Shown here piece after piece: positions 45,824 to 54,934 of a stretch of DNA of 64,000 bases. The notes below the pieces were generated by a model, which was not told where the DNA came from, made no database searches, and was given only the letters and a program-made list of their open reading frames with translations. The stretch's first letter is position 1. Every line of letters starts with the position of its first letter. The stretch comes from Bacteroidales bacterium (GTDB taxonomy: Bacteria > Bacteroidota > Bacteroidia > Bacteroidales > UBA932), in NCBI GenBank assembly GCA_017455065.1, contig JAFTBU010000056.1, forward strand, positions 43,741 through 107,740, given 5' to 3'. The translations under genes were made by a program, and so were the position numbers.

Positions 45824-45851
45824 TACCCCGCCGCTTGCCTGCGGCAGGGTA
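45824..45851 (-). terminator. Factor-independent terminator after fimbrillin-like gene
   Basis: TACCCCGCCGC (45824-45834) pairs with GCGGCAGGGTA (45841-45851); on the minus strand a run of seven T follows (45817-45823). It lies 42 bases past the fimbrillin-like stop. Confidence 0.88.
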
Positions 45852-45893
45852 TGGGATATAAGGCGTCGCGGCGGGGCCGCAAGGCAGGGCAGA

Positions 45894-47231
45894 TTAAGGT
45901 GTAGGGATGTCCTTTACAGGACGGACAGGGAAAGAAGCCGACTTTTCAGCGGTTTGGAATGCACCACCGACCCGATAGGCACCCCAGCCGCCGCCATTCG
46001 CAAACGGGAAATGCACACCCCAGTAATCGGGAATATCACCTTTTGCTGCATAGGAGCTGGTCCAATATCTTCCGATATTTCCATCAGAACCATAGGTTCC
46101 GGCGCCGGTAGCAGGGAAGAACAAATATTTGGAAGCATCGGCATTATCCACACAGAGGAAACCCTTGAAACCGCTCACCGTTATCCACCATTGCTTCAGA
46201 TCTGTCGTCGCCGTGTGGAGGGCATCCACCTCGTCTCTGGTAGGTATACGCTCGCCAGGGAGAATGGTAGAAGGGAGTTCCCCCCAATTGACGGGTGTAT
46301 ATTCGTACCCCCAAGGGGAGTCAGCACCACTGTTGACCGTACTCCACTGAAGGCCGCCCATGGTCACATAGTAACCGGCTCCGATCCTGTGCAGATCGCT
46401 GGCCAGCTTGATGGCGGTTCCTCCGGTTATAGGGGAGGCAAGGTGCTTGTAGAAATCATAATACACACCGCCGCCGAAGTCGAATGAGAAGTACCATTCA
46501 TCTCCCTCGGCGTCTCCGGTTACACTCCAGTCATCAGGTATCACTCCGTAGGCATAGTAACCCTTGGCACCTTTGATAGTGGCGGCATGTCCCACGACAT
46601 TCTCGCCAATGCCCATATAGCCGGAAATGGTGCCATCTATGGCAATATTATCAAGCTGGACCGATTTAAGGGCGTTGCAGCTCATCCAAATAGTACCAGT
46701 CGCCTCGTCGTCGGGGATGAAGATCTGGACAAGTCCTTCCGGAGCTCTCAGTGCCAAAGGTGCGGAGAGTGTAGCGATGCCTTCTGATATGGTGACGGTA
46801 TAGGAAACCTTCTCGGAACTCATGTAATACGAAGACAGATTAAGAAAGCCGCCATCGAAAGTCCAATAGCTCGAATACACATCATATGTGCAGCTGGCGC
46901 TGTTGTTAAACGGCAGATATACGGCCGTCAGATGCTTGCCGCTCTCGGTCAGAGCCTCAACGGTCGCCGAACCATTCAGGACAGGGGTACTCCACTCCGT
47001 GCCATTGAAATCTATGGTCACGTAACCGGTGGTCACATCCTCGAAGAAAACATATATCCTGTCTCCGGACTCCCAGCCGGTCTTCACGGCCTTGGTGTCG
47101 TCGGGACGGTTGATGGCGAAATCAAATACGATGCTGGTCACTTCGTCCGCACCGGGTTCATCGACGGGAAGCTCCTTGGTGCAGCCGGCGAAAGCCAAAG
47201 CGGCGACAAATAATGCTAAATACTTTTTCAT
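45894..47231 (-). CDS. Fimbrillin-like lipoprotein with C-terminal FISUMP/DUF1566-like domain
   Basis: 445 residues from ATG 47231 (MKKYLALFVAALAFAGC), chosen for the lipobox FAGC and an AGGAGG sequence just upstream; a longer frame reaches 47309 but overlaps the small upstream gene. The N-terminal half has the fimbrillin-like opening VFDFAINRPDDTKAVKTGWESGDRIYVFF. The C-terminal third (WGELPSTILPGERIPTRDEVDAL, GRYWTSSYAAKGDIPDYWGVHF, SFPVRPVKD) matches the major-paralogous/FISUMP type domain. Such proteins are surface-exposed or form pilus-like fibres; which applies is not clear. Confidence 0.82.
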   Translation of the reverse strand: MKKYLALFVAALAFAGCTKELPVDEPGADEVTSIVFDFAINRPDDTKAVKTGWESGDRIYVFFEDVTTGYVTIDFNGTEWSTPVLNGSATVEALTESGKHLTAVYLPFNNSASCTYDVYSSYWTFDGGFLNLSSYYMSSEKVSYTVTISEGIATLSAPLALRAPEGLVQIFIPDDEATGTIWMSCNALKSVQLDNIAIDGTISGYMGIGENVVGHAATIKGAKGYYAYGVIPDDWSVTGDAEGDEWYFSFDFGGGVYYDFYKHLASPITGGTAIKLASDLHRIGAGYYVTMGGLQWSTVNSGADSPWGYEYTPVNWGELPSTILPGERIPTRDEVDALHTATTDLKQWWITVSGFKGFLCVDNADASKYLFFPATGAGTYGSDGNIGRYWTSSYAAKGDIPDYWGVHFPFANGGGWGAYRVGGAFQTAEKSASFPVRPVKDIPTP

Positions 47232-47244
47232 GATCTTTCCTCCT

Positions 47245-47391
47245 TTACCATTCCAACTCTTCTTCTTCAGGATCGAACGGCATGAAAAATGCCGGATTGG
47301 CGAAATCACCCGGACTCTGGGCTATGACGCCCTGAGTACACAATTCTAGCGTCTCGCAGTTAGGCGAGACATACATGTCTTTTTCTTTCAT
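47245..47391 (-). CDS. 48-residue peptide gene upstream of fimbrillin-like gene
   Basis: ATG 47391 to TAA 47245, 13 bases ahead of the fimbrillin-like ATG. The peptide begins MKEKDMYVSPNCETLELC, continues with GVIAQSPGDFANPAFF and ends in an acidic tail (EEEELEW). Short peptides of the pattern YxSPxCExLEL...G are common in Bacteroidales just before fimbrillin-type and other surface lipoprotein genes; their role is not known to me. No signal peptide. The AAAGGAGGAAAG sequence between the two genes could serve as the downstream ribosome-binding site. Position and composition favour a real gene. Confidence 0.7.
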   Translation of the reverse strand: MKEKDMYVSPNCETLELCTQGVIAQSPGDFANPAFFMPFDPEEEELEW

Positions 47392-47439
47392 ATGTAGGAA
47401 GTTTTTGTGTGTAACTATCTGATATACAGCTTGTTACCA

Positions 47440-47448
47440 CCCCCCCCC
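47440..47448. repeat. Homopolymeric tract of nine C (nine G on the minus strand)
   Basis: C9 between the metK promoter region and the start of the small peptide gene, about 50 bases upstream of the latter. Such tracts vary in length by slippage. No TAnnTTTG element is evident on the minus strand downstream of it. Confidence 0.9.
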
Positions 47449-47550
47449 GTAAAGACGGAAAAGGCTTTCGGGTAAGAAATTATGTGGTTAATGGTCACAA
47501 ATCCCGAAATTAAGAACATTTCAAAGTTATAAAAATCTGAATAAAATTCA

Positions 47551-47558
47551 TACCTTTG
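47551..47558 (+). promoter_or_regulatory. -7 element (TACCTTTG) for metK
   Basis: TACCTTTG in an AT-rich stretch, 63 bases before the preferred metK ATG; identical with flanking CGGCG to the element ahead of receptor paralogue 2. Confidence 0.6.
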
Positions 47559-47621
47559 CGGCGTTAAAACAAACGTGGACAGATTTGAATGCTTGCAACC
47601 ACGTCAAAAAATGCTAAAAAA

Positions 47622-48851
47622 ATGACATATCTCTTTACGTCGGAGTCAGTCTCCGAAGGTCATCCCGACAAAGTCGCCGACCAGATTTCAGATGCCATCC
47701 TCGATGAATTCCTCCGCCAGGACCCCAAGTCCAAGGTGGCGTGCGAGACGTTCTGCACCGCAGGTCTCGTGATAGTGGGAGGAGAAGTAAGGTCCGAAGA
47801 CGCCTATGTGGACATCCACAAAGTCGTCCGCCGCACCCTCGCCCGCATAGGCTACACCAAGGCCGAATACGGTTTCGACGCTTCATCCTGCGGCATCATC
47901 TCCACCATCCATGAGCAGAGCGCCGACATCCACCGCGGAGTGGTCCGCGAAGACCCCGAAGAGCAGGGTGCCGGAGACCAGGGCATGATGTTCGGCTATG
48001 CCTGCCGCGACACCGAGGACTACATGCCTCTCCCCCTGTTCCTCTCGCACAGGATGCTGGAAATCCTTTCCGACATCAGGCACAACGAGCCCTCGCTGAT
48101 GCCCTACCTGCGTCCGGACGCCAAATCCCAGTTCACCATCGAATATGACGCGCAGACGCACACGCCCGTGCGCGTACATACGATAGTCCTTTCCACCCAG
48201 CACGACGAGTTCGCCGACGACGACACCATGCACGAGCGCATCGAGAAAGATGTGCGCGACATAGTCATCGCCAGACTCAAAGCCTCGCTCCCCTGGCGCA
48301 CCGCCGCCCTCTTCGACGAGGGCTACACCCTCCATGTCAATCCTACCGGCAAATTCGTGATCGGAGGCCCCGTCGGGGACACCGGTCTGACCGGCCGCAA
48401 GATCATAGTGGACAGTTACGGCGGACGCGGAGCCAACGGCGGCGGAGCCTTCTCCGGCAAGGATTCTTCCAAGGTGGACCGCAGCGGAGCCTATGCCACC
48501 CGCTACATTGCCAAGAACCTCGTGGCGGCGGGAGTGGCCGATGAAGTCCTCATCCAGGTGGCCTACGCCATAGGCGTGGCCCGTCCCGTGAGTATCTGCG
48601 TGGACACCTACGGCACTTCGCATGTGGGATGCGGCGACGCCGAGATCGCCGAAAAGATAGGACGCCTGTTCGACCTCAGGCCCGCGGCCATAGTGCGCAA
48701 GTTCGGCCTGACCAACCCCATATTCGAGCCCACGGCAGCCTACGGCCACTTCGGCCGCAAGCCCTATGTCAAGGACGGGCTGCAGTTCTTCCCCTGGGAG
48801 CTTCTCGACTCGGTCGATATGCTCAAGAAGGAGTTCGGCATCAAGGGTTGA
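47622..48851 (+). CDS. metK: S-adenosylmethionine synthase
   Basis: 409 residues. Forms S-adenosylmethionine from methionine and ATP in the cytoplasm. Start ATG 47622 (MTYLFTSESVSEGHPDK) matches the family N-terminus; an in-frame ATG at 47589 would add 11 residues of no family similarity. Motifs: SEGHPDKVADQISDA, GAGDQGMMFGYA, and the glycine-rich GGRGANGGGAFSGKDSSKVDRS loop region. The 3' end overlaps the convergent miaA end by 11 bases. Confidence 0.97.
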   Translation: MTYLFTSESVSEGHPDKVADQISDAILDEFLRQDPKSKVACETFCTAGLVIVGGEVRSEDAYVDIHKVVRRTLARIGYTKAEYGFDASSCGIISTIHEQSADIHRGVVREDPEEQGAGDQGMMFGYACRDTEDYMPLPLFLSHRMLEILSDIRHNEPSLMPYLRPDAKSQFTIEYDAQTHTPVRVHTIVLSTQHDEFADDDTMHERIEKDVRDIVIARLKASLPWRTAALFDEGYTLHVNPTGKFVIGGPVGDTGLTGRKIIVDSYGGRGANGGGAFSGKDSSKVDRSGAYATRYIAKNLVAAGVADEVLIQVAYAIGVARPVSICVDTYGTSHVGCGDAEIAEKIGRLFDLRPAAIVRKFGLTNPIFEPTAAYGHFGRKPYVKDGLQFFPWELLDSVDMLKKEFGIKG

Positions 48852-49662
48852 CCCAGTGGATTTTCACTCCGGAGCGTTCCATGCCCCTGAACCATGTCAT
48901 CTGCCGTTTTGCGAAGCGGTGGATGGCGGTGGCGAGCTGCTCCCGCATCTGCTCGTATGAGAGCTCCCCCTGCAGATAGAGGGTGACGAATTTGTATTCG
49001 AGTCCGTAGCCGATCAAGGTCGCGGGGCTCACTCCCCCGTCCAGCAGAGCCTGGATCTCCCCGACCATCCCTTCCTGCAGGCGGGCGTCGAGGCGGCGGT
49101 CGATGCGGCTGTTGCGCACTTCCCTGGAGACGAGGGTACCTATGAAGAAAGTGCTCTTGGGCAGCAGGGCAATGACGCCGTCCCCCTCGGAGGCATGGGC
49201 CTGCCCGACGGCGCTCAGCGGCTTGGACGAGGCGAAGTCGTACCCCGCCGTGACGGCATTGATATAGAGACCTGTACCGCCGCAGAGTATGGGCACGGCG
49301 CCGCGGGAGCGGATGTCGGTGTAGGCGGCGGCGAAATCGTCGCGGAAGCGGTAGACATTGTACCCGTCGCCGGGATCGGCGATATCGATGAGATGATAGG
49401 GTATCTCCCCGTACTCGCAGAGGTCCTTGCCGGTGCCGATGTCCATGCCGCGGTACACCTGGCGGGAGTCGGCGGAGATGATCTCGGCACCTCCGAAACT
49501 GCGCGCCAGCTCCACTGCGAAGCGGGTCTTGCCGGATGCGGTCGGCCCCAGCACGCACACCAGGTCCACCTTCCCGTCCCGGTAGTCCCGGAGCAGGGCG
49601 GCGGCATCCAGGGTCTCCGCCTGGGGCAGCTCAGCCATGACTGTCTTTCTCATCGAGGGCAT
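48841..49662 (-). CDS. miaA: tRNA dimethylallyltransferase
   Basis: 273 residues; transfers a dimethylallyl group to A37 of tRNAs reading U-starting codons. Walker [16 protein letters not shown] near residue 40, then the [15 protein letters not shown] block, YHLIDIADP and [15 protein letters not shown]. The C-terminal part has [18 protein letters not shown] and [13 protein letters not shown]. The N-terminus has about 30 extra residues before the P-loop; starts at 49653 or 49638 are also possible. Slightly short compared with the 300-residue average, but the catalytic Thr and Asp regions are present. Confidence 0.93.
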   Translation of the reverse strand: MPSMRKTVMAELPQAETLDAAALLRDYRDGKVDLVCVLGPTASGKTRFAVELARSFGGAEIISADSRQVYRGMDIGTGKDLCEYGEIPYHLIDIADPGDGYNVYRFRDDFAAAYTDIRSRGAVPILCGGTGLYINAVTAGYDFASSKPLSAVGQAHASEGDGVIALLPKSTFFIGTLVSREVRNSRIDRRLDARLQEGMVGEIQALLDGGVSPATLIGYGLEYKFVTLYLQGELSYEQMREQLATAIHRFAKRQMTWFRGMERSGVKIHWVNP

Positions 49663-49688
49663 ATCGGTGTAAAGTTAGTCTTTTTTAG

Positions 49689-49696
49689 TAAATTTG
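49689..49696 (+). promoter_or_regulatory. -7 element (TAAATTTG) for smpB
   Basis: TAAATTTG ends 8 bases before the smpB ATG at 49705, implying a very short leader. Confidence 0.6.
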
Positions 49697-49704
49697 CCCC
49701 AGAA

Positions 49705-50151
49705 ATGCCGAAAGCCAAAAGCAAAATACAGATTTCCAACAAGCGCGCGACCTTCGACTACGAGCTTCTGGAGACCTTCACCGCAGGGATAGTGCTGGTG
49801 GGGACGGAGATCAAATCCATCCGCGCCGGAAAAGCGTCCCTGCAGGATTCGTACTGCTATTTCTCAGGCAAGGAACTGTACGTGAAAGGCATGAACATAG
49901 CCCAGTATTTCTGGGGTTCGTGGGGCCAGCACGAGCCGGCCCGCGACCGCAAGCTCCTGCTGGAGAAACGCGAGCTCAGGCATCTCGCCCAGGCCGTGAA
50001 GACCAAGGGCCAGACCATAGTGGCTGTGAAGCTCTTCGTCGCCGAAAACGGCTACGCCAAACTGGTGATAGCCCTGGCCAGGGGCAAGAAGGAGTACGAC
50101 AAGCGCCAGTCCATCAAGGAGAATGACATACGGCGCGAGATGGGGCTATAG
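49705..50151 (+). CDS. smpB: SsrA-binding protein SmpB
   Basis: 148 residues; binds tmRNA and brings it to stalled ribosomes. The start at 49705 gives the family opening [22 protein letters not shown] with [17 protein letters not shown]. The basic tail ([21 protein letters not shown]) is the part that enters the decoding site. Its 3' end overlaps the convergent trmB end by 6 bases. The frame is open upstream only as antisense of miaA. Confidence 0.97.
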   Translation: MPKAKSKIQISNKRATFDYELLETFTAGIVLVGTEIKSIRAGKASLQDSYCYFSGKELYVKGMNIAQYFWGSWGQHEPARDRKLLLEKRELRHLAQAVKTKGQTIVAVKLFVAENGYAKLVIALARGKKEYDKRQSIKENDIRREMGL

Positions 50152-50838
50152 CCTGAAAGACAGGTAAGTGATCTTGCAGCCCTGCGCGAGGAACATATTC
50201 TCATAGTAAGTCCGGACTTCGAAAAGTTCCGGATTCTTTTGTCTGAGGTCCCCGGGATTGCCGTACAGGTCGGAAGTGCACTCCAGCAGCTCCAGCCCTT
50301 GCTCCGCCACCACTTCGAGGGTGTATTCGTGGAGCAGCACGCTGTCGGTCTTGAGATGCACTATGCCCCCCGGGCGCAGGAACTTGCGGTAGCGGTCCAG
50401 GAAGACGGGCGAGGTCAGCCTGGCATTGACCCTCTTGGGCTGGGGGTCGGAGAAAGTCAGCCATATCTCGGACACCTCCCCCGGCGCGAAGAACGCTGAT
50501 ATGAACTCTATCCTGGTGCGCAGGAAGGCCACATTGGGCAGTTTCTCCTCCGTCGCGGTCTTGGCTCCCCTCCAGAGACGGGCGCCCTTGATGTCCACGC
50601 CTATGTAGTTGATGCCGGGATTGCGCCTGGAGAGGTCGAGGGTGTACTCTCCTTTTCCGCAGCCGAGCTCCAGGACGATGGGAGCGTCGTTGCCGAACAC
50701 CTGGGAGGACCAATGCCCCTTGATGGGGTGGTCTTTCATGGCGAAGTATCCGTCGGCGAGGATTTCGTCGCTGGAAGGCTGTATGAGGCAGGAGAACGTC
50801 TCGTTCTCGGCGAATTTACGGAGTTTGTCGTGTCCCAT
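50146..50838 (-). CDS. trmB: tRNA (guanine-N7-)-methyltransferase
   Basis: 230 residues; makes m7G46 in tRNA using S-adenosylmethionine. Cofactor motif [15 protein letters not shown], then [16 protein letters not shown], and the family block [23 protein letters not shown], a Bacteroidetes version of the DPWPK motif. It begins inside the end of gldH (23-base overlap) and is the last gene of the run that starts near 55546. Confidence 0.95.
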   Translation of the reverse strand: MGHDKLRKFAENETFSCLIQPSSDEILADGYFAMKDHPIKGHWSSQVFGNDAPIVLELGCGKGEYTLDLSRRNPGINYIGVDIKGARLWRGAKTATEEKLPNVAFLRTRIEFISAFFAPGEVSEIWLTFSDPQPKRVNARLTSPVFLDRYRKFLRPGGIVHLKTDSVLLHEYTLEVVAEQGLELLECTSDLYGNPGDLRQKNPELFEVRTYYENMFLAQGCKITYLSFRL

Positions 50839-51256
50839 CTTCGGTAGTGCAGATAAAGCCTATGCCCCGGAAAGTGCCGGACACGGCTGAAGGTTTGATG
50901 TAAAGCTTCCATTCCCCCGTCTCGGAAGGGACGCTGTCTTCGCGGTATGTCACTGCATTGCCCTTCTGCCCCCCGCTGCGCATATAGACGGTCTCCTGCC
51001 AGGACTTTCCGGAGGGGGCGACCCACTCCAAGTCCAGGCGGAGCACCTGGAGCGCCGATTCGCTGAAAGCCACGGCGTCGTCGCGGGTGCAGATCACCAT
51101 GTCGTAGGAGGAGTCCTCCGAGAGTTCCATGGTGAAGGCATACACGCCGTCGGGGGCGTTGGAAGTCCTGACGAACTGCTCATAGGTGGACATGTCCGTG
51201 CAGGAGACCAGCGCCAATGCTGCTGCGAGTGCGGTGAGAATGCGGCGGAGCATCAT
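50816..51256 (-). CDS. gldH: GldH-like gliding-motility lipoprotein
   Basis: 146 residues with lipobox LVSC. A beta-sandwich-like body follows, including YAFTMELSEDSSYDMVICTR and GEWKLYIKPSAVSGTFRGIGFIC. Identification rests on size, lipoprotein signal and position directly after ricT, the conserved neighbour in Bacteroidales including non-gliding species. Function outside gliding species is unknown. Start overlaps the ricT stop by 4 bases. Confidence 0.72.
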   Translation of the reverse strand: MMLRRILTALAAALALVSCTDMSTYEQFVRTSNAPDGVYAFTMELSEDSSYDMVICTRDDAVAFSESALQVLRLDLEWVAPSGKSWQETVYMRSGGQKGNAVTYREDSVPSETGEWKLYIKPSAVSGTFRGIGFICTTEDGTRQTP

Positions 51257-52434
51257 TTCCCGCCCTGTTTTCCGCCGCGGTCCTTGCCGCCGCGACCCCT
51301 GCCGCGGTTCTTTCCTCCGCGGGATTTCTTGCGCTTGGGCGCATCGAAGCGGGAGATGCTGTCGTCGCCGACGGAAGTGATGAACTCGGGCGAAGCGGGC
51401 TCGGGCTCGGTCTTGAGGGACTCGGGCTTGATGCCGTTGCGGTTCATCTTGATGATTTCGCGCACCTCCTCCGCGGCGAGCGGATACAGGGATGCGTCGG
51501 AGTTCTTGTCGTAGGAGAAGTACATCACTTCCTGGAGTATGTCGGTCTTGCGCAGGTATGCCAGTCCGTCTTCAAACTCCAGGGGTTCGCTGACGCGGGG
51601 TATGCGGGAGAGGGAATCCAGATAGACGGGGACTTCGTAATTGAGGCAGCACTTGAGCTTGCCGCACTGTCCCGCGAGTTTCTGGGGATTCAGGGGAATG
51701 TCCTGGGCCTTGGCGGAGGCGGTGGAGATGCTCAGGAAGGAGGTGATGTAGTTGGAGCAGCAGAGCTCGCGCCCGCACACTCCCAGACCTCCGATCAGAC
51801 CCGCTTCCTGGCGGGCGCCGATCTGCTTCATTTCGATGCGGATGCGGAATTCCTCTGCAAACACCTTGATGAGCTGGCGGAAGTCCACCCTGCCGTCGGC
51901 GATATAGTAGAATATGGCCTTGGTGCCGTCGCCCTGGAATTCCACGTCACCGATCTTCATCTCGAGTCCCATCTCGGTGGCTATGCGGCGGGCCTTTATC
52001 ATGGTGTCCTGCTCGCGGGCTATGGCCTCCTGCCATTTCTCGATGTCGGCCTGCTTGGCCTTGCGGTATATCTTCTTGAACTCGGTGGTCTCGGGGTCTA
52101 TGCCCTTGCAGTTCATCTGACGGAGGATGATGGGGCCTTCGAGGGTCACGATACCCAGGTCATGTCCGGTGGCGGCCTCCACGATCACCATGTCGCCGGT
52201 CTTGATGCGCTGGCCGGATTCGTTGCGGTAGATGCCTTTGCGGGTGTTCTTGAAGCGGACTTCGAAGAGATCGCGGCAGCGGCCGTCGTCCGCGCCCTTG
52301 AGCCAGTCGCGGTCGGACAGCTTGCAGCAGCCCACCCTGTAGCGGCAGCGGGACTCCCCGCTCGCGTCATCCACGGTCACCGTGCAACCCCGGTTGCAGT
52401 CATATTTGATGTTTTCGTTTTCGTCCATAATCAT
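51253..52434 (-). CDS. PSP1-domain protein (RicT/YaaT-like)
   Basis: 393 residues. N-terminal cysteine-rich part (CNRGCTV, RVGCCKLSD), PSP1 domain about 80-200, and the four-cysteine cluster VCGRELCCSNY...QCGKLKCCLNYE near 225-265 that matches the iron-sulfur-binding RicT family. RicT proteins influence RNA processing in Bacillus as part of the Y-complex; the role in Bacteroidetes is unclear. The tail is an Arg-Gly-Lys-rich segment (about 370-393) of RNA-binding type. It is coupled by ATGA overlaps to holB upstream and gldH downstream. Confidence 0.88.
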   Translation of the reverse strand: MIMDENENIKYDCNRGCTVTVDDASGESRCRYRVGCCKLSDRDWLKGADDGRCRDLFEVRFKNTRKGIYRNESGQRIKTGDMVIVEAATGHDLGIVTLEGPIILRQMNCKGIDPETTEFKKIYRKAKQADIEKWQEAIAREQDTMIKARRIATEMGLEMKIGDVEFQGDGTKAIFYYIADGRVDFRQLIKVFAEEFRIRIEMKQIGARQEAGLIGGLGVCGRELCCSNYITSFLSISTASAKAQDIPLNPQKLAGQCGKLKCCLNYEVPVYLDSLSRIPRVSEPLEFEDGLAYLRKTDILQEVMYFSYDKNSDASLYPLAAEEVREIIKMNRNGIKPESLKTEPEPASPEFITSVGDDSISRFDAPKRKKSRGGKNRGRGRGGKDRGGKQGGK

Positions 52435-53432
52435 ATCTGCAGATAAAGTCTGTCCACCAGGTCAGTGAAGATGATTTTCTGGTTGACATTGCGGTCCACC
52501 AGCATCCTCGCCCTGTCCAGGGCAGACATCGCGGTGCGCGGGAAGGTCTTGCGGCACGACGCGGCCCAGCGGCTCACATCGGCATCGGCCCTCACCATGG
52601 TCCCCAATCCCTGCTGGATCAGGAAGACCTCGCGCATTTTCTCCGCCGTAAATTTACAAAAAGCTTTGGCACTTTCCCTCGAAGGCAAGGCGGAAATCCT
52701 TTCCCCCGCATCCAGGGCACCGCTGAGCGAACGGGAGAGCAGGGCGTCCATCAGGTCCCTGAGCATCTCCCCGTACTGGGACAATTCCTCCAGCACGTTC
52801 TCCGACACGCCGGTAGTGCGCACGAAAGGCTGCACCCGTATATTCTGGCAGCGGGAGACAATCGTGGGCATCACCTTCTCGGGAGCGTGGGTGACCAGCA
52901 GGAACTGGGTCTTCTCCGGCGGCTCCTCGATGGCTTTCAGGAGTTTGTTGGCCGCCGTCTGGTTCATCTTCTCCGGAAGGTAAATCAATACCGCCCTGTA
53001 CCCTCCCTCGAGGGCGCTGAGCGAAAGGGCCTGCAGGAGCTCCGAGGCATCGGCGACGGAAATCAGGGAAGACTTCCCTTCGATGCCCAGGGCCTCCCCC
53101 AGTTCGGCTTCGGTGAAGAAAGGATTGGCGGTTACGAGCTCCCTCCAGTTCTTGATGAAAGAAAGGGCGGTGCCACCCGTCACCGGGAAGACGAAATGGA
53201 TGTCGGGATGGATGAGTTTCGAGATCTTGTTGCAGGAAGGGCACTGTGAGCAGCTGTCGCCGCCGTGGCGCCTCTGGCAGTACAGGTACTGCAGGAAGGC
53301 TAGGGCGAGCGCCACCGCGCCTCCCCCGTCCGGCTCATCGAACATGATGGCATGGGGGATGCGGCCGCCGTCCACCATGGACACCAGCGCCTGCTTCACC
53401 TTTTCGTTTCCCTGTATCTGTGCAAAAGTCAT
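52431..53432 (-). CDS. holB: DNA polymerase III delta-prime-type clamp-loader subunit
   Basis: 333 residues from ATG 53432, which overlaps the prenyl synthase stop (ATGA); a longer frame runs into that gene. AAA+ protein with a defective P-loop (DEPDGGGAVALAL in place of GxxGxGKT), as expected for delta prime, and a zinc site CQRRHGGDSCSQCPSC. The sensor-1-type block KTQFLLVTHAPEKVMPTIVSRC is present. It helps open the sliding clamp during replication. Confidence 0.9.
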   Translation of the reverse strand: MTFAQIQGNEKVKQALVSMVDGGRIPHAIMFDEPDGGGAVALALAFLQYLYCQRRHGGDSCSQCPSCNKISKLIHPDIHFVFPVTGGTALSFIKNWRELVTANPFFTEAELGEALGIEGKSSLISVADASELLQALSLSALEGGYRAVLIYLPEKMNQTAANKLLKAIEEPPEKTQFLLVTHAPEKVMPTIVSRCQNIRVQPFVRTTGVSENVLEELSQYGEMLRDLMDALLSRSLSGALDAGERISALPSRESAKAFCKFTAEKMREVFLIQQGLGTMVRADADVSRWAASCRKTFPRTAMSALDRARMLVDRNVNQKIIFTDLVDRLYLQI

Positions 53433-54397
53433 AAGTCTCTTACAGCATTGTATTCGGCTATTTCGGCGAGCATCCCCGCCGCTTCCCTGCCGGGCAGGGC
53501 GCCGAGGGCCGAAACCGCCTCGGCTATGAATTTTCCGAGCTCGCGGGAAGCGTACTCTATCCCGCCGTTGTCCATCACGAACGCGTGGATTTCGCTGCAA
53601 TATCCGGGATGGTCCTGCGCCTGGCGCACCATCTCCCGTATCCGGGATTCCTGCCCGGGAACATTCTTCATGGCCCCCAGCAGAGGCAGGGTGATCTTCC
53701 TCTCTTTCAGGTCGGCGCCCACGGGCTTGCCGGTCTTCTCCCCGCAATAGTCCAGGATGTCATCCTTGATCTGGAAGGCCATGCCCAGGGCCTTGGAATA
53801 AGCCACCGCCGCCCTGACGTACTCCTCGGGAGCTCCGGTCGAGACCGCAGCCGAGTAGCCAACGGATTCGAAGAGGGAAGCGGTCTTGCAATAGATGATG
53901 CGGTAGTACTCCTGCTCGCCGGTGAGGCCGCTTTCGGCCATCTGCATCTGCAGCATCTCCCCCTCGGCGAGATGCACGAGCGTACGGGAATATGCCTCCA
54001 CCACTTTCTGGTCGATGTGATCGCGTACCATGAGGTCCACGGACTTGGCCAGCCAGAAATCCCCCACCAGCACAGCCGAATTGGGACCGATGAGGCTGCG
54101 CAGCGTGGGTCTGCCACGCCTCTGGGGACTCTCGTCGGCCACATCATCGTGCATCAGGGTGGCGTTGTGGAGCATTTCGGAGACGGCGGCATATCTTACC
54201 GTCGCCTCGGTGGTGCCGCCGCAGGCTCTGCCCAGCAGCAGCGCGGTCATGGGCCGGAGCATCTTGCCGGGATGTGCCAGGATGCCTCCGTTTATCTCAG
54301 AGAGCAGGGGGACATCGGTGCCCAGGCCGGATTTCAGGTATTCCTGCATCCGCACCCAGTCGTCACCGAGAAACTCTATGATACGCTCTCTTCCCAT
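53429..54397 (-). CDS. Polyprenyl (long-chain type) diphosphate synthase
   Basis: 322 residues. First aspartate motif DDVAD in ATLMHDDVADESPQRRGRPT, second DDILD in FQIKDDILDYCG. The small residues before the first motif (HNATLMHDD) resemble octaprenyl/heptaprenyl synthases that make the menaquinone side chain. It overlaps holB downstream by 4 bases and the LOG gene upstream by 1. Confidence 0.92.
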   Translation of the reverse strand: MGRERIIEFLGDDWVRMQEYLKSGLGTDVPLLSEINGGILAHPGKMLRPMTALLLGRACGGTTEATVRYAAVSEMLHNATLMHDDVADESPQRRGRPTLRSLIGPNSAVLVGDFWLAKSVDLMVRDHIDQKVVEAYSRTLVHLAEGEMLQMQMAESGLTGEQEYYRIIYCKTASLFESVGYSAAVSTGAPEEYVRAAVAYSKALGMAFQIKDDILDYCGEKTGKPVGADLKERKITLPLLGAMKNVPGQESRIREMVRQAQDHPGYCSEIHAFVMDNGGIEYASRELGKFIAEAVSALGALPGREAAGMLAEIAEYNAVRDL

Positions 54398-54930
54398 CAG
54401 ATAAGTTTTTCAAATTCCTCCACGGTGGCTGGGAAACTGACCATCTCGAAAGATTCCTGGTCCAGCATCCCGTGCTCCACCATACCGGCAAGCAGGCCGC
54501 GGAGATCGTCGTAATAGCCGTCGAAATTGAAGACTATCACTTTGCCGTGATAGCGTCCGAGTCTGGCCAGGGTGAAGGTCTCGAAGAATTCGTCGAGGGT
54601 GCCTATGCCTCCGGGGAGTGCGATCGCGAGGTCCGTCCCCTCCCTCATGAGTTCCTTCCTCTCGGACATGGTTCCGGTCCAAATGGTGCGGGTGAGTCCG
54701 GGATATTCGAGTCCCTGCATGAATCTGGGAAGTATCCCTTCGTGGACGGCTCCCATGGCCTCCGCTTCCTCCGCCACGTGGCGCATCGTACCCTTGATGG
54801 TACCTCCGCTCACGATGTCATATCCGTGCAAACAAGCCGCACGGACAAGTTCCCGTGCAGCTTGATTGTACTTAGGGTCTATGGTGTTGCTGGCGGAGCA
54901 GAAAATAAGCGCCTTACCGCGGCCGGCCAT
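54397..54930 (-). CDS. LOG-family protein (TIGR00730; nucleotide 5'-monophosphate phosphoribohydrolase-like)
   Basis: 177 residues. Rossmann-type fold with the hallmark PGGIGTLDEFFE and, earlier, VSGGTIKGTM. LOG enzymes release the base from (cytokinin) nucleoside monophosphates; many bacterial members act on AMP or have uncertain substrates. Length is normal. It follows the outer-membrane barrel gene after 4 bases. Confidence 0.9.
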   Translation of the reverse strand: MAGRGKALIFCSASNTIDPKYNQAARELVRAACLHGYDIVSGGTIKGTMRHVAEEAEAMGAVHEGILPRFMQGLEYPGLTRTIWTGTMSERKELMREGTDLAIALPGGIGTLDEFFETFTLARLGRYHGKVIVFNFDGYYDDLRGLLAGMVEHGMLDQESFEMVSFPATVEEFEKLI

Positions 54931-54934
54931 AGAT

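Noticed and set aside
53433-53747. N-terminal extension of holB
   Set aside because: Overlaps the prenyl synthase in another frame, with no family similarity; ATG 53432 gives the normal N-terminus.
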